Positions 7,562 through 15,645 of a DNA stretch of 64,000 nucleotides are shown here, piece by piece. The notes under the pieces are model-generated. The model was not told where the DNA came from. It did no database searches and saw only the letters and a list, made by a program, of their open reading frames with translations. Each line of letters starts with the position of its first letter. Within the stretch, counting starts at the first letter, position 1. The DNA is from VRUE01 sp963702175 (GTDB lineage: Bacteria; Actinomycetota; Thermoleophilia; Solirubrobacterales; 70-9), in the NCBI GenBank assembly GCA_963702175.1, contig OY969721.1:2046001-2110000 (forward strand). The letters are read 5' to 3'. The position numbers and the translations under genes were made by a program.

Positions 7562-7915
7562 ATGGCTACAGACCACGATATGTCCGGCAGGCGGGTCGTG
7601 CCTCTCGACCTTCCCGCCGCCCAAATCACAATTCTGCGTGACGATCTCAGCGACTGGCTAGCGGGGGTGCGCGCCGACCTAAAAGTTCCCGAGAAGCTGC
7701 GCAATCCGGACAGGTCGCGTCGCGAGGCCGAGGTATACGAGCGGCTTTTGCAGGGACTCGATCGGGGCGAGATTTTCGTTCCCGACGAGGAAGCCCGCAC
7801 GGCTATCGAGGCGGCGGCGAAAGCGCACGATGAGGAGTTCAACTTCGCGGAGATTTCTGCCGCCCACGACGCGCACCACGGCCTCCTGACGCTGCTCGGA
7901 GGGGCTAGTTCGTGA
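7562..7915 (+). CDS. Acidic small protein, first gene of right XRE locus
   Basis: This 117-residue acidic protein is probably all helical. It contains LRDDLSDWLAGVRADL, a basic patch RSRREAEVYERLLQGLDRGE and a histidine-rich AAHDAHHGLL near the end. No domain is recognised. AAGGAG lies 14 bases upstream of the ATG, inside a possible hairpin. The stop overlaps the GTG start of the OB-fold gene by four bases. It occupies the place of the 132-aa protein in the left locus. Confidence 0.7.
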   Translation: MATDHDMSGRRVVPLDLPAAQITILRDDLSDWLAGVRADLKVPEKLRNPDRSRREAEVYERLLQGLDRGEIFVPDEEARTAIEAAAKAHDEEFNFAEISAAHDAHHGLLTLLGGASS

Positions 7916-8350
7916 GCGGGTGCGGCCATCGAGCAGGACCGCAAAGGCGGCACCGGCTGCGCCTTCCCGAGTCCCACCCGCCCGGGCTCAATCATTCGAT
8001 CGTGACCGGGACGCTGCTCGATGCTCCACGGCCCGGCAGGAACCCGATCGGCGAGGCGGTGACGCTGGTGCGGATTGAGTTCCCGGTTGCCGACCCCGAG
8101 CACCCGCAGACGCTGCTGACGTGGGCGAGTTGCGAGGTCGAAGTGTCGGCGGCGCTCGCCGAGCGGCACGGCATCGGGGGAGCTGGAAGGCGGCGCACCG
8201 ATCCTCGCGGCGGGTCAGCTCAGCGAGAGGTGGGTGAGTTCGGGGGGGCGGAGCAGCAAGCGCAGCGCCATCGTCGCCATGCAGATTCATCCTGGGCCGC
8301 AGCCGGGCCACGACGAGCTGCTGATCCCGGGAGGCAGACCCGATGGGTCG
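7912..8350 (+). pseudogene. OB-fold, SSB-like gene with a one-base frameshift (right locus)
   Basis: The first 88 codons match the left paralog closely (LNHSIVTGTLLDAP, IEFPVADPEHP, WASCEVEV, ALAERHGIG). At a run of five G at 8177-8181 the frame is lost. Removing one G restores ELEGGAPILAAGQLSERW and a C-terminus ending DELLIPGGRPDGS with a stop at 8348-8350. That stop overlaps the next XRE start exactly as in an intact operon. Without correction the frame runs on as an unrelated tail to 8400. It is either a recent inactivating indel, a sequencing error in a homopolymer, or programmed slippage. Confidence 0.75.
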
Positions 8351-8663
8351 TAGCACCCACGCGCTCAACGGCCTCAGGCGGCGCTTTGGCGAGAACTTGA
8401 TTCGCCTGCGCAGCCGGGTCGATCTCTCACAGGAGGAGGCCGCCGAGCGCGCTGGCCTGCACAGGACCGAGATCAGCTTGCTGGAGCGGGGCCTTCGGCT
8501 TCCTCGGCTCGACACGATCGTCAGGCTCGCCGGTGCCGTCGAAGCCGAGCCGTGCGAGCTGTTGACCGGGATGGTCTACCGCGCCGGAACGCGCGTGCAG
8601 CGTGGCGAATGGGTACGGCAGGGCGCCTCTGCGTCGGAAGACGCTCAGCCGTCGAGATCCTGA
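8343..8663 (+). CDS. XRE-family helix-turn-helix protein (type a, right locus)
   Basis: The 106-residue protein has an XRE domain at about residues 12-70, with SQEEAAERAGLHRTEISLLE as the helix-turn-helix, and a tail with LLTGMVYRAG and RGEWV. It is the counterpart of 3711-4058. Its ATG lies eight bases inside the corrected end of the OB gene and its TGA shares one base with the next ATG. Likely function is sequence-specific DNA binding, perhaps as a dimer with a paralog. Confidence 0.85.
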   Translation: MGRSTHALNGLRRRFGENLIRLRSRVDLSQEEAAERAGLHRTEISLLERGLRLPRLDTIVRLAGAVEAEPCELLTGMVYRAGTRVQRGEWVRQGASASEDAQPSRS

Positions 8664-8965
8664 TGGATTCGCCCTTGGCCGTGAGATTCGGCCGCAACCT
8701 CTGGCGCCAGCGCCGTCGCGCCGACCTCAGCCAGCAGGAGCTGGCCGATCTGACCGGGCTGCACAGAGTGGACATCGGCAAGATCGAGCGAGGGGAGCGA
8801 CTTCCACGGATCGACACGATTTTGAAAGTGTCGGCCGGAGTCGAAGCCTCTCCGTGCGACCTGATGGCCGGCCTGCGCTGGTACCCCGGCCGCTACATCG
8901 AGGGCGAGTTCTACGTCGAGGATCGTTCCGCCTTGTCGTCGGCGTCCGGCGAGCGGAAGGCATGA
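8663..8965 (+). CDS. XRE-family helix-turn-helix protein (type b, right locus)
   Basis: ATG at 8663 (TGATG overlap with the previous stop) gives 100 residues. The helix-turn-helix is SQQELADLTGLHRVDIGKIE, followed by the LMAGLRWYPG and EGEFYV tail shared across the array. The open frame extends upstream to 8552, but that part has no homology and overlaps the previous gene. There is no counterpart in the left locus. Confidence 0.85.
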   Translation: MDSPLAVRFGRNLWRQRRRADLSQQELADLTGLHRVDIGKIERGERLPRIDTILKVSAGVEASPCDLMAGLRWYPGRYIEGEFYVEDRSALSSASGERKA

Positions 8966-9333
8966 GCTTCGGCCGGAAACAGCCCCTCCCGCCCTCCGAT
9001 GAGCTGCGGCAAAGACTTGGGGCCAACGTGCGGAAGCATCGGAAGCGGCTCGGGATCAGCCAGGAGGAGTTTGCCTTTCGGGCCGAGATTCACCCCACCG
9101 CGCTCTCTAAATTGGAGATTGGTCAGACGCTGCCCTATATCCACACCATCATGCGCGTGGCGGGAGGGCTAGGGGTGACGACGGACGATCTCAGCGCAGG
9201 CATTCTCTGGACGCCGCCCGAAACGATCATCACCCCAGGCGTCTTCGAGGTACCGGACGACCCCGATCTCACAACAGAGGTCGCCGCACTCCGCGCGCAG
9301 GTGACCCCAGACAATGGGGGCCGAAAACGATGA
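8962..9333 (+). CDS. XRE-family helix-turn-helix protein (type c, right locus)
   Basis: The start ATGA at 8962 overlaps the previous stop by four bases and gives 123 residues. The helix-turn-helix is SQEEFAFRAEIHPTALSKLE at about residues 35-54, with the tail LSAGILWTPP and PGVFEVP. It has no counterpart in the left locus. A longer open frame from 8602 is rejected because it lies in another frame of the preceding gene. Confidence 0.85.
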   Translation: MSFGRKQPLPPSDELRQRLGANVRKHRKRLGISQEEFAFRAEIHPTALSKLEIGQTLPYIHTIMRVAGGLGVTTDDLSAGILWTPPETIITPGVFEVPDDPDLTTEVAALRAQVTPDNGGRKR

Positions 9334-9644
9334 ACAGGCCGATCCCGGCCAGGGAATTGCCCTACGAGGCGAAAGCGCGAATCGCGGACAATGTGTTCCT
9401 CTTGCGGAAGCGGGCGGGCTACTCGCAGGAAGACCTCAGCAAACTGGCGATGGTCTCAGCAGATCGGATCGGCAAGATCGAGAACGGTCAAGTTACCGGC
9501 AAGTTCGACATCTACGTGAGGCTTGCCGGGTCGCTGTCTGTCCGGGTCCATGATCTTCTCGCGGGGGTGACGTGGACTCCCGCCAGCATCGAGCTAGAAG
9601 TTGACGCCGTCTATGAGGTCGAGTTCGACGTAGAAGGTCCCTGA
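9330..9644 (+). CDS. XRE-family helix-turn-helix protein (type d, right locus)
   Basis: The 104-residue protein starts in an ATGA overlap with the previous gene. The N-terminus ELPYEAKARIADNV and helix-turn-helix SQEDLSKLAMVSADRIGKIE are closest to the last XRE gene of the left locus. The tail has LLAGVTWTPA and ends acidic. It closes a chain of coupled XRE genes. The DUF1232 gene follows 36 bp later and may be on the same transcript. Confidence 0.85.
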   Translation: MNRPIPARELPYEAKARIADNVFLLRKRAGYSQEDLSKLAMVSADRIGKIENGQVTGKFDIYVRLAGSLSVRVHDLLAGVTWTPASIELEVDAVYEVEFDVEGP

Positions 9645-9680
9645 CGGCAAGGATTGGTCGTCTCGTTCTTACACTGAGGT

Positions 9681-10106
9681 ATGGCCATTCCTTGGCTGCT
9701 CGCCCTCGCCACGGCGCTGGCCTTCTATCTGGCGGCGATTCTCATCCTGATCGTCCTTGGCAGGCGCACCGAGGCGCGGGCTCTAGCCGCCTTCATCCCC
9801 GACTGCATCGCCCTGTTCCGAGGGCTGCTTGCCGACTCGCGGGTTCCCCGCAGTCGCAAGTTCGCCCTCGTCTTGCTGATCGCCTATCTAGCGCTGCCGA
9901 TCGACGTGGTTCCTGACTTCATCCCCTTCGCGGGGCAGCTCGATGACGCGATCCTCGCCGCCTTGGTGCTCCGCTTCGTCCTGCGGGGTGCCGGCCCACA
10001 ACTACTGGCCGAGCACTGGCGGGGGTCGCCGGGCGGGCTGCGGGTGCTCGTGCGAATCGCCTTTCCTTCTCAGGCGAACGTCGACCTTCCCTCGCGGACG
10101 CCGTAG
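9681..10106 (+). CDS. DUF1232 (YkvA-like) membrane protein
   Basis: The 141-residue protein has one hydrophobic helix at residues 5-27. The conserved DUF1232 segment follows: SRKFALVLLIAYLALPIDVV then PDFIPFAGQLDDAILAALVL. The LPID.VPD(F/L)IP motif is diagnostic. Function of the family is not established; it is thought to be membrane-associated. It lies 36 bp behind the XRE array on the same strand. Confidence 0.85.
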   Translation: MAIPWLLALATALAFYLAAILILIVLGRRTEARALAAFIPDCIALFRGLLADSRVPRSRKFALVLLIAYLALPIDVVPDFIPFAGQLDDAILAALVLRFVLRGAGPQLLAEHWRGSPGGLRVLVRIAFPSQANVDLPSRTP

Positions 10107-10279
10107 TAGACGATCACGAGCCCGACGAGGGGTCCGGTCCAAGCGTGCGTCACCGACTGGCGATTCCATACCCGAGCGCGAGCGCTCTATCCTGATCTCA
10201 CCCCAGGCGAGGCTGCGGAGGTGATGCTGCCCGCAGACCGAGGTGCTTGAGCAACACGCCGACAGGTAAGGAAGGAGCT

Positions 10280-10720
10280 ATGAAGATCAAGCTACGGCGC
10301 CCTTCACCAGCAATGGCAGTTGCGCTGCTGGCTCTCTTTCTCGCGGTTGGCGGCAACGTCGTCGCCTACGGGCTGGGTCGGAACTCGGTCCACTCTCGCG
10401 ACATCGCGCCGGGAGCTGTAAGGGCGAATGACCTTGGCAAGTTCCGACTTCGGACTTCAGGCCCGATCCTCGATCGGGACGCCACGGCCCATGACGGCAT
10501 CTACGCCGAGGCCGGCGGACGGGCGAAATGCAAGCGTGGTGAGCGACTAATCACCGGCGGCTCACAGGCGAGTGAAGGCGAAGCCGCCACGCCGTATATG
10601 CGGATTGTGGACCAGGGGCCGGTACAGGCCGAACGAGCCTGGCAGGTGAGGTGGGCTTCTGATCTGGGTGGAACGGCAGGCCAGGACTTCACTGTTATCG
10701 CCCTCTGCCTGGCCCGATAG
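10280..10720 (+). CDS. Secreted protein with Thermoleophilia-type signal peptide
   Basis: ATG at 10280 is preferred over an upstream ATG at 10247 because AAGGAAGGAG ends a few bases before it. The 146-residue product opens with a basic KIKLRRPSPAM region, a hydrophobic signal helix (AVALLALFLAVGG) and RNSVHSRDIAPGAVRANDL. This arrangement is very common in Solirubrobacterales secreted proteins of unknown function. The remaining 90 residues contain two cysteines and look like a small beta-rich extracellular domain. Confidence 0.75.
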   Translation: MKIKLRRPSPAMAVALLALFLAVGGNVVAYGLGRNSVHSRDIAPGAVRANDLGKFRLRTSGPILDRDATAHDGIYAEAGGRAKCKRGERLITGGSQASEGEAATPYMRIVDQGPVQAERAWQVRWASDLGGTAGQDFTVIALCLAR

Positions 10721-10924
10721 CTCCGTCTTGGAGCGCCGATTCCGACTTGTTGGTCCCGTGATTCTGGGGAGCGAGAAAACGTCTCGGCTCTGTTTGCAGA
10801 ACATCTGATTATCCGTCCTCATAAGTGGGTATAGCCCCGATTGCACGGAGTCGCTTGAGGCAAGCGGCTCGCGGAAGTGTCGGAGGCGGCAGTGAGCGAT
10901 TTCGGCAGCGGCGGCAATGAGTGA

Positions 10925-10937
10925 GGGGACCACTTTC
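10925..10937 (-). repeat. Third copy of the GAAAGTGGTCCCC motif
   Basis: GGGGACCACTTTC on the plus strand is the reverse complement of the motif repeated at 649 and 715. It lies just before the decayed sigma-like gene. Confidence 0.4.
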
Positions 10938-10961
10938 GCCCCTTCTCGCCCTGTAGGGGTG

Positions 10962-11446
10962 ATGGACTCTGATCCTTCGACCACGATCTCCGCGAACGGC
11001 ACCGTCGCACTGCTCGACAGCTTCGTCCGCGGTGAGCGCGGGGGGAAGCTCCAAACGCAGCTTGCCACCCGGTACCCGAGTGCTCCGCGGAGCAGGTCGA
11101 GGAGGCGGTGCAGTACGCCTGCAAGGCATTCCTGGATGAGGCGGTAGGCGTTGCGGGGCCGGGCGCGATCTACGCCTGGATTCGCACGGCGGCCTTCCGC
11201 TACCTGAACCGCGAAGCCGATCGCCATCGCCGCGAGCTCTCGGTCGATCCCGTCGAGGATGGGATCGCGGCGTTCGCCGCCGAGGAGCCGGGTCCCGCCG
11301 AGGAGCTGATCGCCCTCGAAGATCCGCGGCCCGCCCGACGCACTCGTGGTCGAGGTCAAGGTCGTACCGCTCGCGGATGGCGACACCGAGCGCCGCGACC
11401 GGCAATTGCGAGCGATTGTCGGCCTGCTCCGGGGGGTGCTCGCTAG
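10962..11446 (+). pseudogene. Sigma-factor-like protein, frameshifted remnant
   Basis: One frame encodes VALLDSFVRGERGGKLQTQL and ATRYP. After a one-base loss near 11078-11084 the protein continues in another frame as CSAEQVEEAVQYACKAFLDE, then YAWIRTAAFRYLNREADRHR and EEPGPAEELIALED. Together they match the N-terminal half of a sigma-70-like HTH family common in Solirubrobacterales. After ALED the frame changes again to PPDALVVEVKVVPLADGD and ends at a TAG at 11510-11512, without the C-terminal HTH of the family. At least two frame changes and a missing domain indicate decay or recombination. The last segment may belong to a different small gene linked to the recombinase. Confidence 0.6.
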
Positions 11447-11499
11447 GCGCGGGGATTTCGAGTTGACATCCCGGTCGGCATCTCATCTCATCTCAGACG

Positions 11500-13287
11500 A
11501 TGATCGCCGCTAGTCCGACTCCAGCCTCGACCGTCGGGCTCGCCGAGCCGCCCGCGACGCGGTTCGCGTTCTTCGGGCGCGTCTCGACCGACGACGTGCA
11601 AGATCCCTCCCTCTCGATTCCGCGTCAGCTCGGCGTCTGCGAGGGCGCGATCCGCCCGGCCGGCGGCGAGATCGCCTCCTACTACTGGGACATCGAGTCC
11701 GGCCGCAAGGACCTCTCAGAGCGCGGGCACGGTGCGGACCCTGCCGCCTTCAAGGTGCCCGTCCCGCGCGATGGTGGCCTCGCGGACCTTCTCTCAGCCG
11801 CCGCTAACGGTCGTCCGTTCGACGCTGTGATCGTGGAGTCAATCGACCGGCTCTCGCGAATGACCGCCGACGGGACGCGGATCGAGCGCGACCTTGAGCT
11901 GCTTGACGTCCCCCTGTTCGCTGCCGACGAGCCGATGGTGACGAACGCGACCGCGATCCTCACGCGGCGCGTCAAGCAGGGCGTCGCCGAGTGGTACGTG
12001 CGCGACTTGATCGAGAAGAGCCGCCGCGGCATGGAGGAGTCGGTGCGCCAGGGCTGGCACACCGGCGGCCCCGTCCCCTACGGCTACGCGCTGGAGGCGC
12101 ACCCTCACCCGAACCCGCACAAGGCCCGCGAGGGCAAGCACAAGCACAAACTCGTCACCGACCCGGATCGTGCGCCGATCGTCCTGATGATCTTCGAGGA
12201 TTACTGCGTGCACCACCGCGGGCTCGGGGAGATCTGCGACAAGCTCAACCGCGATCTCGACCGCTACCCGCCGCCCCGACGCAACCGCAAGGACGAGATG
12301 CCGCTGCGGCAGACCTGGAGCCGATCACAGCTTCGCTCGTTGCTGCGCAACCCGAAGTACACCGGCTACAACGTCTGGAACCGCCACGACAAGCGCAAGG
12401 GTCGCCCGCTGATCCGCCCCCGGTCGGAATGGGTCTGGAGTCCAACCCCGACCCATGAGGCGATCGTCCCGCGGGAGCTGTTCGATCAGGTTGAGGAGCG
12501 CGCCCAGCGCAACAAGATCGCCGCCAAGACGCCGACGACCGCCCGCCCCTACCACGGCGCCCCCGTTCGCAAGGGGCGGACCTACGTGCTGCGCGGCCGG
12601 GTCCGCTGCGGCATGTGCGGGCGCCGCATGGAGGGCAGCTACCAGAAGCACAAGAACTGGTACCGCTGCCAGTACGTCACCCGCCGCGGCCCGGTCGCCG
12701 CCGACGTGGCCGGCCACCCCCGGGTCCTGGGGATCAAGGAGGAGACGATCCTCGACGCCACTCTTGACTTCCTCGGCCAGCGCATCTTCGGCCCCGATCG
12801 CCTTCGCCTGTTGCGCGCTGAGTTGGCCCAAGCGACCACCGCTTCATGGAAAGACAACGACGCCGAGCTTGACCGTCTTAGCCGCGAGCAAAGCGAGGTG
12901 CAGCGCAGCCTTCACCGGCAAACCCTCCGACTGGAGGAGCACGACAACCCCAATCATCCGGTCGTCGCACTCGCCACCCGCCGCATCGAAGAGCTGGCAG
13001 CCCGCCAGGAATCAATCGAGGAGGCGATCAGCGCCCTGCGCGCTAAACGTCCCGAGGGCGCTCGGCCAGACGAGATCGCCGCCATGCTCGACGCGATCCC
13101 CGATATGCGCGATGCGCTCAACGAAGCCGACGAGAGCGAGCTGATCGAGCTGTTCGACGCCTTCGACGTCTGCGCCACCTACACGAAGTCCACCCGTCGG
13201 CTGGAGCTTGCCGCCAGCGTGACGCCGGAACTGGTCGCAAGCCACGGTAGGTCGCAGGAAGGTGTTCAAACCCCGCCCCCGCTATAG
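11500..13287 (+). CDS. Large serine recombinase (site-specific integrase)
   Basis: The 595-residue protein has an N-terminal resolvase catalytic domain (about 20-170) with the nucleophile Ser29 in GRVSTDD and a SIPRQ motif. A recombinase domain (about 185-335; GGPVPYGYAL, LRNPKYTGYN) follows, then a zinc ribbon (CGMCGRRM and WYRCQY, about 370-395) and a coiled coil (about 445-520). This is the layout of phage and ICE integrases that join attP and attB. Its 3' end, GTTCAAACCCCGCCCCCGCTATAG, resembles a tRNA T-arm and acceptor end, so the gene probably abuts its own attachment site. It most likely mobilises the accessory region to its left. Confidence 0.9.
   Translation: MIAASPTPASTVGLAEPPATRFAFFGRVSTDDVQDPSLSIPRQLGVCEGAIRPAGGEIASYYWDIESGRKDLSERGHGADPAAFKVPVPRDGGLADLLSAAANGRPFDAVIVESIDRLSRMTADGTRIERDLELLDVPLFAADEPMVTNATAILTRRVKQGVAEWYVRDLIEKSRRGMEESVRQGWHTGGPVPYGYALEAHPHPNPHKAREGKHKHKLVTDPDRAPIVLMIFEDYCVHHRGLGEICDKLNRDLDRYPPPRRNRKDEMPLRQTWSRSQLRSLLRNPKYTGYNVWNRHDKRKGRPLIRPRSEWVWSPTPTHEAIVPRELFDQVEERAQRNKIAAKTPTTARPYHGAPVRKGRTYVLRGRVRCGMCGRRMEGSYQKHKNWYRCQYVTRRGPVAADVAGHPRVLGIKEETILDATLDFLGQRIFGPDRLRLLRAELAQATTASWKDNDAELDRLSREQSEVQRSLHRQTLRLEEHDNPNHPVVALATRRIEELAARQESIEEAISALRAKRPEGARPDEIAAMLDAIPDMRDALNEADESELIELFDAFDVCATYTKSTRRLELAASVTPELVASHGRSQEGVQTPPPL
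13252..13286 (+). other. Candidate attachment site at the recombinase 3' end
   Basis: TCGCAGG, four extra bases, then GTTCAAACCCCGCCCCCGCTATA resembles the 3' part of a tRNA (T-arm GTTCAAA and acceptor CCCCCGCTA). It parallels the tRNA-Met fragment at 16261-16289, which ends in CCCCGCTATA. Large serine recombinases often sit next to the att site. The match is by eye and the true core is unknown. Confidence 0.4.
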
Positions 13288-13290
13288 GAC

Positions 13291-13325
13291 GGAAACCCGC
13301 TTATTAAGCGGGTTTCCGCGTTTTT
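13291..13325 (+). terminator. Rho-independent terminator after the recombinase
   Basis: GGAAACCCGCTT (13291-13302) and AAGCGGGTTTCC (13306-13317) form a perfect 12-bp stem with a 3-base loop. GCG and five T follow. It starts four bases after the recombinase stop codon. Confidence 0.9.
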
Positions 13326-13455
13326 GGGGGACCTCAAAAACGGCGAAAATGGCCCTGGGGCAAGGTGAGGTCAAAGTGAGGTTGATTCCGGGCCTTGCGC
13401 AACTGCCCTCGGCTGAGTGAGTTCCTTCTCCCGCTTCATGTTCACCTACCTGGCG

Positions 13456-13857
13456 CTAGTCAGTCCACCAGTCGCGCTGGCCATCGACGTCTTCGCGCGG
13501 AGCCTCGCCGAGATTGGGCGCGCCGATGACGAGGATCTCGAGGCCCTCCGGCCCGGCCTCGTAGCCTCGCCACGTACCGGGCGGGACGCGCACCGCGTCC
13601 CATTCCTTGAGCTCGACGATCTCGTCGTCGACCTTCATCCGCCCGCTCCCGCGCAGGACCACGTACACCTCCTCCTGCTTCTTGTGCGTGTGGCCGTACG
13701 GAAAGCGATAGCCGGGTGGGACGCGCTGGTAGCTCAGTCCGGATTTCTCGAGTTCGAGCGCCTCGGTCGCCATGCGGAACTCCAGGTCCGGCGCGCCGTC
13801 AAACCTGGACCCGAGATCCTCCAGGTCCTCCTTGAGGTTCCTGAGAGTGAACGGCAC
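13456..13857 (-). CDS. Cupin-domain protein
   Basis: The 133-residue protein is a single cupin barrel. Motif 1 reads FPYGHTHKKQEEVYVVLRGSG, with the metal-ligand pattern H-x-H-x5-E, and motif 2 is AVRVPPGTWRGYEAG, lacking the usual second-motif histidine. The enzymatic role of such small cupins varies and cannot be read from sequence. It is transcribed toward the recombinase terminator and stands alone between that gene and a decayed gene. Confidence 0.85.
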   Translation of the reverse strand: MPFTLRNLKEDLEDLGSRFDGAPDLEFRMATEALELEKSGLSYQRVPPGYRFPYGHTHKKQEEVYVVLRGSGRMKVDDEIVELKEWDAVRVPPGTWRGYEAGPEGLEILVIGAPNLGEAPREDVDGQRDWWTD

Positions 13858-14049
13858 GGTGCAATCCTATGGCACCCCTGGCTGGGGTCGCCGATCTAAT
13901 GCGTCAAGCGCCGCGGTGCCAGGTTCCTTCCCGGCGGCGCTCCGCGGTCAGACAGTAGGTACTGCCTTCCCATGCATTGCAGGAGCCCTGGTCCCCGGGC
14001 ATCGCGCTTCCCTTTTGCGCGACATCCGGGAGTCGTCGGTGCGCTCAGG

Positions 14050-14511
14050 CTGTCGAAGCTAGCCGTCGGCTACACGCTGACGAGCATCCCGCTGCTGCGG
14101 GCGGGGCTGGCGGTCCCGACGGTGATCCCATCGCCGTTGCTTCCGACACCCTCAGCATCGCCGTCACGGAGGTGGTCGACAACGCGATCATGCTGATCGT
14201 CCCTGGCGCGATGGAGGCCGGGATCGGCGACGTGTTGCTCTGGGGTGTCCTCTCCTTCGTCTTGGCTGTCGCCGGAGCCGTGGGCGCTGCCCGTCAACCG
14301 CTGGCTGATCGCTCGAGACAAAGGCCACACCGCGGTTCACGAGACCGGGATCCACGGCAGTCCTCCCGTTCGACTCGTCGGCGCACTTACCGCCCTCGCC
14401 TTCGTCTTCTGCACGAGCGTCCTGATCGCCGAGGCGGTGGGCGGCGACGATGGCGACGGGCACAACAGCGGCGGCTCGATCCCACCGGAGCAGGGCGGGC
14501 ACATGCCCTAG
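14050..14511 (+). pseudogene. DUF4396-type membrane protein, decayed
   Basis: Three successive frames carry pieces of one protein: LAVGYTLTSIPLLRAGLAVP, then ASDTLSIAVTEVVDNAIMLI and VPGAMEAGIGDVLLWGVLSF, then LPVNRWLIARDKGHTAVHET. The order and the VNRWLIARxKGHxxVH motif match DUF4396 membrane proteins. Frame changes near 14125 and 14280 break it, and the N-terminal part is missing. The C-terminal piece ends in a histidine/glycine-rich tail at 14511. Confidence 0.65.
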
Positions 14512-14633
14512 GCGGTGCGGTTGAGCGCCTAGCTACCTCAATACCCCAGCTGCCCCGCAGTGACCTTGACAGCTATTCATGATTTATTAATCTTCCTCTA
14601 CTACTCAGAACTAATTCTTTAGGAGGGGATTGA

Positions 14634-15590
14634 ATGTCAACTGTCAAGCGGTTGGCGCTGCTCGTCTGCGCCTTCGCGGTCTTTGCCGTCCCGGTCACCG
14701 CGAACGCGGCGATCACGACCAAAACCATCGATTACGGCCCGTACACGATCCCGGCTGGCAACGGCGATCCGCACGACCATGAAAACGCGGGGATGATCAC
14801 CAACAAAATCGTCACCAACATCGCCAAGCCCTGCACGGGCTGCTCGATCATCGGCGTCACGCCCGATCTCGTCTACACGAACGGGGCCAAAGCAACGATC
14901 AGCGAAGGCCCGATGCTCCACCACGCGATGTTCGCCGCCCAGTCAGCCGGCAAGTCCGACGTCACCTGCGCCGGCAAAGGTCCGGGCCTGCTCGGCGAAC
15001 GCTTCTTCGCCTCCGGCGACGAGCGCACCAAAGTCGATCTGCAGGCACTGCCCTACGGCTACAAGGTCAACAGCTCTGAGACCTGGAACATGGTCTTCGA
15101 CCTGATGAACTGGGCGACTACCAGCAAAACGGTGAAAATCCGCATGACCTGGAAGTACGCGACGGGGAGCGATCACACCAGCCGCGCGCCGCTGCGCCCG
15201 GTCTGGCTCGACGCCAACCAGTGCTCGCTGAACAGCTACATCTCGGTCCCGATCGGGCTCAGCGACACCCACTACGACTGGACCTCGACCCTGAGCGGCA
15301 AACTGATCGCCGCCGCCGGTCATATCCACGACCACGGCGTCAACATCGAACTCACCAACAAAAGCGCCGGGGAAAGCCTGCTGTGCAACTCCGTCGCCGG
15401 CTACGGCGGGGCGGGCTACGAAACCCCCGACGGTCGCAAACACGTCTCTTCGATGAGCGTCTGCACCGGCAACCCGATTGCGACGATCACCAAAGGCCAG
15501 ACGATTCGCCTGCACGGCATCTACAACGTGCCGGAAGGGCACCATTTGATCGACGACGCGATGGCGATTGCAATCGCCTATATCGGCTAA
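14634..15590 (+). CDS. Secreted histidine-rich protein, SURNod19-like
   Basis: The 318-residue protein has a clear signal peptide (residues 1-25, cleavage after ANA). The mature part has GPMLHHAMF, GHIHDHGVNIEL, then cysteines at LLCNS and SVCTG and a final GIYNVPEGHH. The order of paired histidines, HxHD-G and late cysteines resembles SURNod19-type and copper-monooxygenase-like beta domains, which could bind copper. The assignment rests on motif order only. AGGAGGGG lies six bases before the ATG, and the upstream 60 bases are unusually AT-rich. A hairpin follows the stop. Confidence 0.65.
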   Translation: MSTVKRLALLVCAFAVFAVPVTANAAITTKTIDYGPYTIPAGNGDPHDHENAGMITNKIVTNIAKPCTGCSIIGVTPDLVYTNGAKATISEGPMLHHAMFAAQSAGKSDVTCAGKGPGLLGERFFASGDERTKVDLQALPYGYKVNSSETWNMVFDLMNWATTSKTVKIRMTWKYATGSDHTSRAPLRPVWLDANQCSLNSYISVPIGLSDTHYDWTSTLSGKLIAAAGHIHDHGVNIELTNKSAGESLLCNSVAGYGGAGYETPDGRKHVSSMSVCTGNPIATITKGQTIRLHGIYNVPEGHHLIDDAMAIAIAYIG

Positions 15591-15617
15591 CCGATCAAGG
15601 AAAGCGTCGCCCGACGT

Positions 15618-15645
15618 CCCTCACTCCCCGTCTCGGGGGTGAGGG
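15618..15645 (+). terminator. Probable terminator hairpin
   Basis: CCCTCACTCCCC and GGGGGTGAGGG flank a short loop and form a stem of about 11 bp, 28 bases after the secreted-protein stop. There is no clear T tract, so termination is likely but not certain. Confidence 0.5.

Noticed and set aside
10823..10880. Third copy of the structured leader (CATAAGTGGG followed by a GAG-CGCTTG/CAAGCG-CTC hairpin)
   Set aside because: The 9-base start and a hairpin are present, but GAACGCC and CTGARC are missing and the downstream gene is unrelated and decayed, so the match may be chance.
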